Source of the DNA: Rhododendron vialii
Taxonomy: Eukaryota > Streptophyta > Magnoliopsida > Ericales > Ericaceae
Direction of reading: 5' to 3'
Length of the DNA stretch: 64,000 bases
Assembly (NCBI RefSeq): GCF_030253575.1
Contig: NC_080564.1
Location: 4,818,501 to 4,882,500 of the forward strand
A program made the translations under genes and the position numbers. Of this stretch, positions 24,084 through 35,824 are shown piece by piece. Position 1 is the first letter of the stretch. Each line of letters starts with the position of its first letter. Under the pieces are notes generated by a model. It was given only the letters and a program-made list of their open reading frames with translations. It had not been told where the DNA came from and did no database searches.

Positions 24084-24091
24084 ATGTTTGT

Positions 24092-24335
24092 TCGTTTTGC
24101 TCCAATTTTTTTGACTTTTTGAGACGAATCAGAAAAGTAAAAAAAATTTACTTTTACCCAAATATTTGAACAATAACTACTTTTAAGTAAAAAAGGTAAA
24201 AAAAAAAAAAGTGAAAAAAAGTTTACCTAAAAGTAGACTTTGTTCAAAATATTTGAGTAAAAGTAAAAAAAAATTTACTTTTCCGATGAATCAAAAAGTC
24301 AAAAAAATTTGACGCAAAACAAACAAACGCTAAAA
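24092..24335. mobile_element. Second hairpin MITE next to the first
   Basis: Arms of about 80 bp begin GTTTTGCTCCAATTTTTTTG on the left and, read inward from the right, GTTTTGCGTCAAATTTTTTTG. They continue through GACTTTTTGA, AAAGTAAA and TATTTGAACAA. Ends are approximate; no target duplication was determined. Confidence 0.6.
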
Positions 24336-24339
24336 AAAA

Positions 24340-25239
24340 TTCAAATAAGTACAAAACCAAAAAAGTGAAAAAAGTTCATTTCTGGCTCATGAAGGGCTGT
24401 TTTGATCAGGACGCACAATTGTTCGGGGAAAACACGCATGCAATTTCAAGGAAATTCCCTACATTTCTTCTCATCCACAAATCCTTATCCAAACACAGCC
24501 TTAGGAATTAATCTTAGTTATTTTAGGAGGTTAGCTTTTGGTCCAATATTTTCAAAAAATTCATTACTAGTCTTTCTCTCTCCTAACATTTTAAAATTCA
24601 CTCCTGTCCTTTCTCCCCCGATATTATCTCTAATCATCTCTCTCCTAAATCTTAAATTAAACTTCAAATTAATACAAATTATAATATTATAAGATCAGTG
24701 AAAAAAATAGAGAAATGATAACTTGATATTTGCAATAGTTGGTGAAAAACACCATTTAACAACTAAAAAAGTTACGAAAAAATAGATTAAGCTAACTAAA
24801 AAAGTCGTTGCACGACGATAGTAGCCGGAGAACCTAAAGTGATTGGTTTGAAGTCTTACAACCAGTTGACACCTCGATTAAAGCCGGAAATGAAAATTCA
24901 CTGGGCTTTGCATCCAAGCAAAATTCAAAATTGAGTGAACAAGTGCATCTCAAAAGTAGATAGACTGTGTTTAAAGGCTACTCTCAGTGTCTTGTTGCCA
25001 AATCCCCAATGCTGCCTTGTAGCTCTTATCAGTGTCCATTTCTTGCCCATGTCAAAGCAAAGCATATATGCTCCACCAAGTGAGAAACAAAATCTGTAGC
25101 TGATCCTTAAACTGATTGTTGAATTGTTCGATAACCGAAATGTTTTAAGCACCAATTGCAAGCATGTAATCATACATATCATGTAATCTATTACACTTAA
25201 AACAGCAAAATGAAAAAGAAACAACAAATTTTGCAATCT
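24340..25239. other. 3' flank of SURF2, no other gene
   Basis: AT-rich. No exon series. The 3' UTR of SURF2 should begin at 25239 and run leftward. Confidence 0.4.
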
Positions 25240-28200
25240 CTATGATGTGGGTTGGGTCTTCTTTTTCTTCTTCCTCGAGGCATAGTCACTAGGTCCAATT
25301 TCTATGGACATTCGTTTCGTCCTGCAAAGTAAACAAACCATTTAAACAGTTGCAACAACAGAAGGGGATGATTACCAAGGGGAAAGAGATTACAAATATG
25401 ACACGACGTGAAATATTGAAGGAAATCAAAGTACCGTTTAGAGAGCTCCCTTGTACTGTGTTCGCCCTCTTCTATTGCATCATCTGGTGTGAGAGAATAT
25501 CATTGATGAATTAGAGATCCAATTTTTACAAAGAACCACGTTAAGAAACTTTCAATTAAAGATCAAACAAGAAGAGTCTAAATGCCAGTTCCAGGATAAA
25601 ATAATTGAGACAGTTAGACTCAGAGAATGCAATTACTGCTTCCATGAGAATCTCCAATGGTTTCCACCAAATTATCAAAGCCCCAGTCAGTTTTTGGGCC
25701 AACTACAATGACAGTTTTGCAATCTCTGGCAATGTTATACCAGTGGCGTCAAGCCAATTTTGGCACAACTATGCCGATCAAATTTTTTTTTGGGCACAAC
25801 TACCACTATAGCCGTCAGATCAATATTGCTCACAACTCTTGATCGCCACCATTGTAAGTGATGTGCCAAGCCATATTTTAGCTAGGCATTTGCCACTCAA
25901 TGGGATATGCCAAAGCCAAATCTAAAGCCAAAAGTGGCAAACCATTAGAGATGCTTTGAGGCAGCTTAGAACTACATTATGGCAATACTCTTTCCCTTGA
26001 CAGCATCCTGAACTGGCGCTATAGGAAAACATGATAATAAAAAAAATGTTGACAACTTTCATGTCCGTCTTTCTAACTGGACCAATTCTAGGCACTAAAG
26101 CTCTTCAACAATGATCAAGCTGCCAAAGCTAATAAAATACAGCGCATAGCCTCAAACTGATGCATGTGGAATAATATTGGTGGTCTTATCAAGAGATAAA
26201 CTTCTTAGCCACTCAAGCACTAATTTTGAAAAGTTCCGGATAAACTAGCTTGTTAAACTATTTCACGATGAGAGAAGAGAGTTCCAAGTCATTTTAGGCA
26301 GATATTACTTTTTGCAGATAAAATGGATCATGAATGATGCAACAGAGGAAAATTGCCAAGTTATTGTGGTCTCCATAAATATTTCAGAGGCAATTCGCTC
26401 CATTAAGGTGAGCTATACCACTTCTGTGACCAATAGATGATCTTGCCATCCTCGGAAGGTTTTATGTTCATAATATGATAACAAGCATATAAGCAATACA
26501 TTGCTTGTTTTCATACCGATATCTTGGTACAAGACAAGGACATGGAGCGAAAATTCATATCTCACAGCAATAATAAACTTCTCAAGTCAATTATATCTCA
26601 ACACTATAAACATGTAATTGATCATAAACCAAATAAATGAGATCGTGAAAAAACTAAAATAGGAAGTCCTGAACATGGAAACTCACCTGCTCCATTAGCA
26701 TCTTCAGTTTCTGCTCCATTAGCATCTTCAGTTTCTGGCTCTGACTCAGAATCAGAACCCCATCGATCTCCTCCATCATCAAAGTCCCACCGATCCCCGG
26801 CTTCAGGCATCCAGAAGTCAGCTTCTTCAGAATCACTGTCCTTGTCAGAAGGATTCCTTACTTCAGAGATAACTTTATTGACATCCACCTCCTGCTTAGT
26901 TTCCTTTTTCTTTTTCTTGTTCTTTTTCTTCAAAAAATCTGCTTTCTTGTTTGATTTTTCATCTGGTGGCTGCTCAACCTGCTCTGCAACGATTTCATTT
27001 GGTGTTTGCTCTTCAGCTTCCATTTTCTCTGCTTACATGTTTACATAAAAAAGCTACTCCAATTACTATATAAGGGGCACCCAATTTATCCTCTTTTTGA
27101 ATCTTGAAAGGGGCCAAAGGGCACGGTTCAAATGCACAAAATTGCAGATTTTCACAGGTCATACATTCCAAGGTTGGAATGGGTGAAAATGTGAAGAAAA
27201 AAAAAAAGAGTACAAAGAGAGAAAAATTAAAAAAGGACACTAACCTAACATGTTGAGGAAACGCTTTCCGTTCATATGTTTCCATATATGCTCCTCAGAC
27301 TTATTGACAGTGAGTCCTGTTAGCTTACAAATCAACTTTGAGCTACAAGGCCACAAAGAAAGGGTTAAATCAGTAGCTAATCGAAAACGAAAAGATCAAA
27401 TCAGGAACAAACAACGAGATTAGAATGCCTTTATAGAAACTAAAGAACCGTCCTCCACCCCACAATAGATAAGCTTCCGTTTAACCTAAATACCATTCTA
27501 GATTTTCTTACTCTTCGAGGTTTCCCCGCTGAAGAATAAATTTCCTCCCAATATTGAAAAATGTCATGCTGGATCAGAGTTTCTGGGGCCAAAAACAACC
27601 CAGAACCTCCAAATATCAACCTAGCATGTGTCTTAAATGATTTAAAGCAAGCATGAACTCCCCAAATAGTAGGCTTCTTCAAAATTTTACAGGGAAAATT
27701 CAATTTTTCTATAACAAACGGTTTGTTTTCAGAAACTGGGAATTTCAGACATGGTCCGTTAAAACGACTCGAACCAGCACGAAGTTAGAGGATTTGGATT
27801 GACTACTTGTTGACAGGAACATGAATATGACACACGAATATGACACGCACGACTAAACGGGACGGATACGGATTGGACTTGAGTAACTCGAGAAGGAAAC
27901 GGATAACTATTTAATTTTTGTGTTGACCCATCAACTTGAAATGATACAACACAACATGGCACGATACATATGGATAATTTCCCATTGCTATGTGCCTATG
28001 TTTGTTGCACGGCAAAGATGAGTTAAACACTTTATTTGTATATCCCATTGCTACGTGTATATATGTACGTGCACCTTTCAAAGATTTTCATCTAAAGAAG
28101 TTAATAGTGTCAACCCAAACACGATGCAATTAAAAAAAAACACGAAAAAATTTAAGCAGGTCGAGTATCAAGATATATAACACATTTAAGTTGATATGTT

Positions 28201-28746
28201 TTGACACTAATCCGAAATGACAAGTAACCTGAAAAAACATGACTCAAACATGGCACAACACTACACGATGCCCACCCTAGTTTGCAGTGCACACTGAACT
28301 TAAGAAACCCTGAAAACCCAAATTAACGGGAATAATACACCGTGCACCTTGAGCATGACAGTAGAAGTGTAGACTAGTACATAGATACATAAAGGCGTGA
28401 AAGTGCATAGATACACACACACATGTATATATGTTTGGCCAATTTCTCACTAATAAATACATATACGTGCATAATTTGAAGGGACTGACCGGGATTGAGG
28501 GTCTTGGTGAAACATGTTGAGAGGAGGTTTGCTACGGGCCAAGGCGGCGTCGATGAGGCCGAGGCGGCAGTGCTTGCTCTGAGCGTACGAGTCCTTGGCG
28601 TGGGCGGGGACCTCGTGCCCCGTCTCCACGCACCTGAACCGTCCATTCTCCATCTTCTTGAACTTGGGTTTCCCCAGCAGGTTTTTCCCTTCCTTTCCAC
28701 TGTCATCTGCTGCTGCTGCTGCTTCTTCTCCTCCTTCCTTCGCCAT
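25240..28746 (-). CDS. SURF2: Surfeit locus protein 2 homologue (5 exons, 275 aa)
   Basis: Coding exons 28746-28490, 27342-27245, 27028-26687, 25483-25435 and 25321-25240 join with consistent phase and GT-AG borders to give 275 aa. The SURF2 domain is recognised by KKMENGRFRCVETGHEVPAH, KHCRLGLIDAALARSKPPLN, SKLICKLTGLTVNKSEEHIW and KHMNGKRFLNML (residues about 28-118). A lysine-rich stretch (FLKKKNKKKKKE) and a long acidic region (PEAGDRWDFDDGGDRWGSD, then a 7-residue GAETEDAN-type duplication) follow. The end is basic (ASRKKKKKTQPTS), suggesting nuclear or nucleolar location. The biochemical role of plant SURF2 is not established; the human protein has been linked to ribosome assembly. The start is the first ATG of the only frame carrying the domain. 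It is divergent from the locus at 29.5 kb. Confidence 0.92.
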
Positions 28747-29179
28747 TTTTTCTCAGTAGGGCAACCTCTGCCGCGAGCTGGAATTGGAGGAAACACGGGG
28801 AATTGGGGAGAAGTGGATTGGGCCTGGTGGGCTAGCGACATAGCCCATAAGAATGGTTGAGTGGATTGTCTTATTAGCCGTCTTTGTGCCCGGGGTTCTC
28901 GAAGGACTGGAAAGGAACCGAGCTGCTCACGAACCTTAAGGCTCGGTTGGACTAGACTCGTTTAGCAATTGAGTCGGACTTGAACTTGAAATGTTAGGCT
29001 GTAATAAACGAGCCCAGCTCAATACTCTAAAGTTTGGCTTATCAATACACTTGTAATAAAAGATCCTAGGTGGGTAAGCCAAGGCATTGTGTGAATTTAC
29101 CTTAATGCCCTCTGAGGTTTTCCTTTCCGTTTGTGTTAACGCCTGATCGTGAGAGTTTGGTTGTGCACGTGTTAACGCT
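28747..29179. promoter_or_regulatory. Intergenic region between divergent genes
   Basis: About 0.8 kb separates the SURF2 ATG from the first plus-strand ATG at 29522, so it must contain the SURF2 promoter. No TATA box is evident. Confidence 0.4.
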
Positions 29180-29387
29180 CGATCGTGAGAGAAGCGACAG
29201 AGACGTCGTCGGTCGTCCGGTTTTCACGCATGATATTGGTACTATATTTGCTGATTTCGCCGAATTGTTGTACTTTTTCCGTTCGATCGTGAGAGAAGCG
29301 ACAGAGACGTCGTCGGTCGTCCGGTTTTCAAGCATGAAATTGGTACTGTATTTGTTGATTTCGCCGAATTCTTGTACTTTCTCCGTT
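29180..29387. repeat. 104-bp direct tandem duplication
   Basis: Two copies beginning CGATCGTGAGAGAAGCGACA at 29180 and 29284 differ at only a few bases. A third, partial start (TGATCGTGAGAG) precedes them at 29145. It lies just upstream of the plus-strand locus. Confidence 0.85.
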
Positions 29388-29521
29388 TTTTGGATCGGCG
29401 CCGAATTCTTGTACTTGTTACACTTGACGTCGTCTTTGAACGAGAGGCAGGCTTTGTTGTACTTCGGTTCCGTAATTGAATTTCTGTACCTGTTGAGTCC
29501 AAATAGTTTCCCTAACTCATC

Positions 29522-30322
29522 ATGACGGCACTGTTGCTTCGGCGGTCGACATCTTTAAAGGAGATGGGAGATCAGTTAGTGCTTCAACGCATTCCGTTCG
29601 TGCTACAATCAGAGAGGAGGTGTGAGAAGAGGTAAAGTATTGATTTGTATCCAGTTTCGATTTCGATTCGATTCCATGATTTAGGGAAAATAGTTTTCGA
29701 GACCATCTTTTTTTACAGATTTTATGTATGAAAGCCAATGGAATAGGAATGCTATAACTCCCAGTTATGTGTTCAACTAAAAAAAAAGCTCAGACGCAGT
29801 TCTACCCTAAGTTTATTGGTTAATAATTTCCAGTTTCGATTCTGATTTGCTATCATACTATCAATATATTAGCCATCTTTGATTTGATGTAATTCTTGGA
29901 ATTGCCCATGAAGGTTTCGTGGGCTTAGTATGGTTTTAAGCTTCCAAGATGCTTTGGCATCTACTTGCCCGCACTTTGTCGAAGTTTTACGGGTGCGACG
30001 CATTAGGTTTGGAAATGAATTTGGAGCAGTGTACTACCTAAGGAGTTCAAATGATACAGTTGTACGGGTTGGAGAGTCAGCGTCACGAAGCACACATAAG
30101 TTACGATACATCGCTGATGTGCCTTTCATAAAGAAATATTCAGTTTTGTTTGAGCTTGGTGAACAGTTTGAGTGGGAAAAAGCTAAGGACTTTGAAGATT
30201 GGTTGAGTTCGATTGTCAATGCAAGGCCAAGGTTCATTCAGCCTTTTTACCGTTCGTCCAATGCTTTACCTATTCTTCCTACCCCCCCCCCCCCCCCCCC
30301 CCCCCCCCCGCCCCCCCTCGCG
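29522..30322 (+). CDS. Putative 5' exons, unknown protein (possibly part of the B3-like locus)
   Basis: An ATG at 29522 opens a 110-nt exon to a donor at 29632 (AGAG|GTAAAG). It joins in phase to an exon starting 29914, which stays open for about 135 codons: RVRRIRFGNEFGAVYYLR, VVRVGESASRS, RYIADVPFIKKYS, WEKAKDFEDWLSSIVNARP. The composition looks like real protein, but I do not recognise the family. The frame then enters a poly-C tract and reaches a possible donor at 30323. That donor is in phase 0, whereas the next B3 exon needs phase 1, so either the tract length is wrong, the exon is damaged, or this is a separate gene. Confidence 0.4.
30282..30317. repeat. Poly-C tract (28 C, G, 7 C)
   Basis: Near-pure cytosine run inside the candidate exon. 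Such tracts are error-prone in sequencing and slip readily, which may explain the frame problem in the model here. Confidence 0.9.
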
Positions 30323-30429
30323 GTATTGCTAATTAAAAACTTAGATTGAAAACATTTTCCATATTACAGTTCTGTCTGTAAGTATTGATAATAAACAACT
30401 AAAATTTGTTCAAACTCATTCTTTTGTAG

Positions 30430-31447
30430 ATCATCACTGCTGTTGGTTTGTGGAAGTTGTCCAAATCAGAGAGAATATGACAGTGGTAAGATTTTAAATA
30501 CCATTTCAGTACAAGATTTCAAATGTCGTGTAAGAGTTAGTTATTAATGATTTTTGCATGCACGTTTAAGGTTGGTCCGAATTGTTTCTTTAAATGTAGA
30601 CTATACCGGAAGAGTTTGTTCCGTATATCTTTGCAGCACCAGATGCTGTACTGATAATCCATAGTGGTGCTCGGTACTTCCATGTGAAACTGAAGAATGA
30701 TGAATTGACTGTAGGTTGGGATCATGTTGCTCTTACCCACAATCTTGGAAGGAATTATATCCTTATGTCTGGGTTAGTTGGACACCTGCAATTCGACCTA
30801 TTTGTGTTTGATGAAGAAGGGTGTGAGATTAGCTATGATTGGTCTACTACTCTACCAATTCATTAAACAAACGCTCCGATAGGATGGGATGCAGAGTTGG
30901 CCATGTCTAATGCTAATGCTTGTAAGTATGCAGTTACTATTACATTTGTTATTGTGAGTAATTCAAAATAGTTGCTAATACTTTGTGTGCCTACCTACAG
31001 CTACGGCTTTAACTGCTTGTCCACCAAGCAGTTTTAGGGCTTCTAGGCATGCATTGCGGTGCAATCTACTACTGTCGCCTTCTGATCTAGAGATGCTGGT
31101 TAGGCTTAATTATGTGATCAACTCTGAAACTCTATAAAAAAATATATTTTTGGATGTATGCCTCCATTAAAAGAATCTTTTGCTTTTACTTCTAGGAACT
31201 GCCTCCGCGATTCCAGCTATTTTGCCAAACTCATGGCTATGAATATTTTAGATTGGTGTCGAGAGGAAGAAGTTGGTTTGTGCGGTATGTGGCTAGGCAC
31301 TTTGTTGTCTATGGTTGGAAATTATTTGTTGGCGAACACAAACTTGAGAGCTTTGACATGTTGGTGCTGAGTCCCGATATCAACCTCCAATTGCATACCA
31401 TGGTTTTCAGTGTGAATGATTGCGAGCGTATCTATTGGTGGTACTAA
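30430..31447 (+). pseudogene. Gene with two B3-like DNA-binding domains, stop codon between them
   Basis: Four exons join in phase: 30430-30485, 30600-30921, 31001-31098 and 31196-31447. Domain 1 (VEVVQIRENMTVTIPEEFVPY, then RYFHVKLKNDELTVGWDHVA and FDLFVFDEEGCEISYDW) and domain 2 (LELPPRFQLF, FRLVSRGRSWFVRYVARHF, VYGWKLFVGEHKLESFDMLV, CERIYWWY) both show the B3/REM pattern: an F-x-V start, IP-x-x-F, GW-x-x-F/V, and a final F-D-x-x-G-x-E block. A TAA at 30864-30866 interrupts exon 2. The same frame is then open for 18 codons to a strong donor (T|GTAAGT), and domain 2 follows in phase. This looks like one nonsense mutation in a former two-domain protein. A one-domain product is the alternative. 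The 5' end is unresolved. Confidence 0.6.
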
Positions 31448-32307
31448 TGTTAATTTCGACCACCCCCCCTGATGTGTCCAGTGACTTGTATTTAGATTTC
31501 AGCAGGCCAGTTCAGTGGAATTCTAGGAATAATTATGTAGGAAAGATGAGCTTGTGCTTTGGTTTATCTTCATTTTGTAGAGTTTCTTACAATGACAATG
31601 GCTCACATCTTTTTGAAAAAGCCATTTTTGTATTGACATCTGCGATTGTAAAGTGTGCCAAGAACACTGACTTTGTAAATAGTAATGAAGTTGTGTCCTG
31701 TTGTGTTTACCTTATGTTAGTTAAGTTGGATGTGCTTTTGTATTGGTATAAGTATATTTCCCAGTTACTGGAAGCTGAAAAATCCATTTTTGACCATTAC
31801 GTAGTTGGGATTCTGTTTGATATTTGGAAAACCAAGAAAAGTATTTGTCGTTTTGACTTGCTTTGGTTCATCTACCTTTTGATGATTGCCGCATTTATCC
31901 AAATGTCTAGATATCTAGCTGACCTTTACTTTTTTTTATAGACAACAGTTATGATCTAGCATAATTAAACCTTCAGTTGCAAGGTCATTTTTCCTTTTGA
32001 ATATTGTGGTTTATTACCATTTGAAGTTCTCCATTCTCTTGCATTTGCCTGTACATTTTCCGGAAGTGATGGATTTTTTCTCATTAGTATCGTTTGAGTG
32101 CAGCCTTTACATTTTGAATTCTGAAACTTAAGTGCCTCTTTAGGAAGAATTAAAGGAATTCAAGAAAATACAGAAAGGATTTCAAAATTACTGGATGAGG
32201 CAAGTCGGCAAAAGCTATGCAAGGAGGGGCTTTTTCCCCCTGGGATTGAAGATTGAACCTTGTAAGTTTCCAATCACATGTGCAGGCTGAATCTTTTGTG
32301 CGACTGT

Positions 32308-32391
<84 letters not shown>

Positions 32392-33810
32392 AACGAAAAC
32401 ATACAGTACTCTGGAAATGTATTTTCTCAAACAATACTCGGTCATCCATAACTTCTCTATGTGTGTTTTGTTTGGGGATTGCTGTATATTAACCATAACT
32501 TTGTTTGTACTTTACAGTAAGTAATAAAGCCATGGTCTCCTGTCTTTGGTGGTATAAAAAGTATTCTAATATAGCTTGCTGTGTGGAGTATCTTGGTAGA
32601 TTTCTGCTTACGAGCATACATTTCCGTTAAAGTATGCACAAATATTGGTTGATTTCCTCATATATTCTTTGACAGTGCTTATGAATCTGTTTGTTTCTGG
32701 AAATACTGGCACTTGGACACTGCCTATGAATCTCTTTGTTTTTGCAAATCCTGGCATGGCTTTGGATGGAATTGAGAAATGAAATAACAGAGTGCCAAAT
32801 TGTATGAACTTGATTGAATTAATAAGCCCAACCAGAGAAATTTGTCGAACCAAATTCAAAAGCAGTCCATGGATGAGTTTCAGTTTGTCAGAAAATGAGC
32901 TGCATTTTGTAATGGGGATTTTTATGGTTTTGATGCTTCTATCAATATGTCTAGGCCACTCTCCTTTCCCACCTGGAGGAAAAAATTGAATGAAACAAAG
33001 TGATCGAAGAAATGCTTTTCAGACTAAAGTGAGTTGGTTGTTCGGTGTTTCAAAGATCAATAGCTTGTTGTTCTTTTATGGGAGAGGAAGTATATTAAAT
33101 ATTGGGGTTGAGAATAGTTATTTTAACTACATTTTGGGTGGAAAGAAGCTATTTGGTAGGTTTTAGCCATGTTTATAGCAGTGTTAAGTAGATAAATGAG
33201 GTTTGGATTATGTGGTTTAGTGTATTATGGTATTGTCATTGTTATTTTGCTATGTTTCTATTAATGTATAAAGTATTATGCAGGACTTTGTGAGAACCTT
33301 TAGATGTAATCTGGAGGATGACGTTTTGGGCACTATTTCTATTTCAGGTGCACATGGTACGCTTGATTTGCGACCAAAGGAGATTGTTTCCCAGCAGATG
33401 CCTTGCCATACTGATAGAATTCGTTCTTTTGGAGCTTCGAGATTTTTTGTATGTTGCAGTTACTGATTTGGGCTATATTGGAATGGTTGTATTGGAGTAA
33501 AATGGGTTAGAGCATATTAACCCTTGGCAGTATTGGCCGTGTCTTCGTTGGAGTTGGAGTAGTTGTATTAAGAAAGGTATGAAATATTTTCCCCTGGCAT
33601 GCAACCAAAACTACTCCTGTGCACTTTTCCACTTGTGCTTCCAAAACTACTCCTGCTTCCACAGGTTAAAAAAAAGGTAGTTGACAACTTCAATATGCAC
33701 TTCCGAACCAATATCACCTATGGAATCATCACAGCATGCCAACAAACTACTGCAAATTTAGGACACATACAAAACTGCCAATATTATGTTCTAAGTTCAC
33801 AGCTATAAGG
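31448..33810. other. Stretch without a supported gene
   Basis: AT-rich, probably starting with the 3' flank of the B3-like locus. A 173-codon plus-strand frame at 31420-31941 overlaps its last exon in another frame and has no domain. A CT/TA/GA palindrome lies at 32.3 kb. Confidence 0.4.
32311..32390. repeat. Palindromic (CT)n(TA)n(GA)n microsatellite
   Basis: About 44 bp of CT, then about 12 bp of TA, then about 24 bp of GA. The CT and GA blocks are mutually complementary, so the tract can fold into a perfect hairpin. Confidence 0.9.
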
Positions 33811-33816
33811 ATTGGG

Positions 33817-34040
33817 AGATGCTGCCAAGCAGAGGTGCTTGGCAGCGGTGCCGAGCGCATCTCGGCCGTCCAAAAGTGTTTTGGATGGCCCGGATGTAAA
33901 GGTACCGAACGGATTTAAAAAAAAAGAAAAAGAAAAGGAAAAAGATGTTTCGATTCGGGCCGTTGATTCCGAGATGAACGGCCGGATTGGCCGCTCGGCA
34001 CCCGCTCGGCAGGGGTGCCGCTCGGCAGGGTCCCCGGGTA
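33817..34040. repeat. GC-rich inverted-repeat segment
   Basis: GGTGCCGAGCGCATCTCGGCC on the left faces GGTGCCGAGCGGCCAATCCG read inward from the right, around an A-rich middle (AAAGAAAAAGAAAAGG). It stands out against the AT-rich surroundings and is probably a small MITE. Ends not defined. Confidence 0.45.
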
Positions 34041-34561
34041 AGCACTTCGCATTTATGCTTTGCAATACAATTTTGACACAGCATACAAATACTATCCTCT
34101 AAGTTCACATCTTAATACACTACAACAACCAAACAAAACTTCTAAACAACAAATTAACAAATGAGCACGCGAAAACGTGCAAAGCACGTGCATTACACTA
34201 GTTTAGTAAATAAACCAGGCTCTGACCGTTCAACTCGTTAAAGGTTCGGCATGGTAACAAACGATCCGAGCTCGAACACTAAAAAACTCGGCTCGGTTAC
34301 ACCTCTACCTAGCGGCGTGATTCTGGTTGTATAATTGTATTTTTTTGGACTCGGAAGGCCCGTTGTGCTTTATATAGAGCCCATTTCAGGTCCCAAAAAA
34401 GTTATTGGAAATTTCACAATGATTTGCTGTCAAAAACAAAACAAAAAAAAACAAAAAAAAATCATAGTGGTTTGTTAAACTCGTGGAGTTTGTCTTGAAG
34501 GGGATTATAAATAAACTTCAAGATTAATGTGTCTCAATCATGTAAACTACTGGCTACCAAT

Positions 34562-35056
34562 CGAAAGGCAAGAGCCAAGAAGGCTGCAGGTCTTGGAGTA
34601 GCAGCACGAGATTACAAGGGAAGCGTTTTGGGGCTAGCAACCGGATTTGCTCACGGCATTATCTCACCTGAAGCAATGGCCATTCGCGAGGGTCTAAAGT
34701 TAGCAATGGCGCTTAAGGCATATACGGTAATGATAGAATCGGACGCCATGGCCATAGTTCAGAATGTCAACTCTGCTAATGCTCCCCCTACGGATGTCGA
34801 AGTAGTTGTTCAGGATTGCATTGAATTGAATCTCATGAATCTCTTTCAGTTGTGTGAGGTTTGATTACGTTAGCAGAAAGTGCAAAGAGCCCTTTCTGTT
34901 GTGGTTTCCACCGGATCTGGATCCTCTAGGAGGATTCCACCGTGTGAACCTCTGATTTACCCTCATGGGGTATTTCTCTATCTATTGTATAGGCTTTGCC
35001 AATCAGATTAATAAAATCTTCTTTCCTTTTTGCCAAAAAAAAAAGAGGTAAAAATT
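34562..35056 (+). mobile_element. 5'-truncated LINE with RNase H remnant and 23-bp target duplication
   Basis: The segment encodes an RNase H-like (RVT_3) fragment (GLGVAARDYKGSVLGLA, ISPEAMAIREGLKLAM, YTVMIESDAMAIV) that breaks after FQLCE. A frame shifted by one continues as RFDYVSRKCKEPF. A 3' end AATAAAATCTTC plus an A tail near 35033 follows. Flanks CATGTAA[A]CTACTGGCTA.CCAAT occur at 34539-34561 and 35057-35080. Truncation, A tail and long duplication together fit target-primed reverse transcription of an L1-type LINE. Confidence 0.8.
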
Positions 35057-35080
35057 CATGTAACTACTGGCTATACCAAT

Positions 35081-35824
35081 GTTCAATTGATTTTACTCTG
35101 TTTTTGCCTAGTCGTAAAGTCAAACAAAATGAACAGTTCAAGATTATATTTTTGAATTTGAGATGGACCCTGCATGGAACGCATATTACTTGGTATTAGA
35201 GTACTTTTTTTGAACAGCTATTACTTGGTACTATCGAGTAATTTAATTTGGTGTAAAAAATTAAAAAATATATATAGAAATATTTTTGGGAGCTTGAAAA
35301 TGTACGAATTCCCGTAGGGAACATTTGAAATGGGACAAAGGGAGTTTTAGTAACGAACTAAAGATAGTTATTGTTTTGACGATCAATCAAAAAATAGATA
35401 TAGAATCATGTTTCTACTTTAATTGGATCAACCTAATTTCTTTTGAAATGATACATGTTTATAAATTTTTTGACAACATTAAATCTTGCAATAGTGCAAT
35501 CCATGATCTAAACACATTTCGGTTTTCCTTCCCATTAAACTTCTAAATACTCATTTTTTCGAATGCTGCAAAATGCAAAATCCTAGCAAATGAACTTTAA
35601 CACCAGAAAACAAAAATTTAGAAAACTTGTTTCCAGTGACAGAATAAAACAAGGGATAAATATTACTCCTAAAAGAACTGAGGGAACAGAAAATAGCTTC
35701 AAAAAACTTTCTTTTCTTGTTCTCCCACAAATCCCTCCATAATCTAAATCCAAACAGATACAACACTTCACATATGAACTGCGCATATATTTACCTATAC
35801 ACATACCTAGGGGAAATGGAAAAA
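35081..35824. other. 3' flank of SGF29
   Basis: AT-rich, no exon seen. The SGF29 3' UTR runs leftward from 35824. Confidence 0.4.

Noticed and set aside
31420-31941. 173-codon plus-strand frame after the B3-like locus
   Set aside because: It overlaps the last B3 exon in another frame, has no recognisable domain and lies in AT-rich flank, so it is probably chance.
33812-34102. Overlapping frames of 93-101 codons around 33.8-34.1 kb
   Set aside because: They arise from a GC-rich inverted repeat with an A-rich centre and encode lysine or phenylalanine runs.
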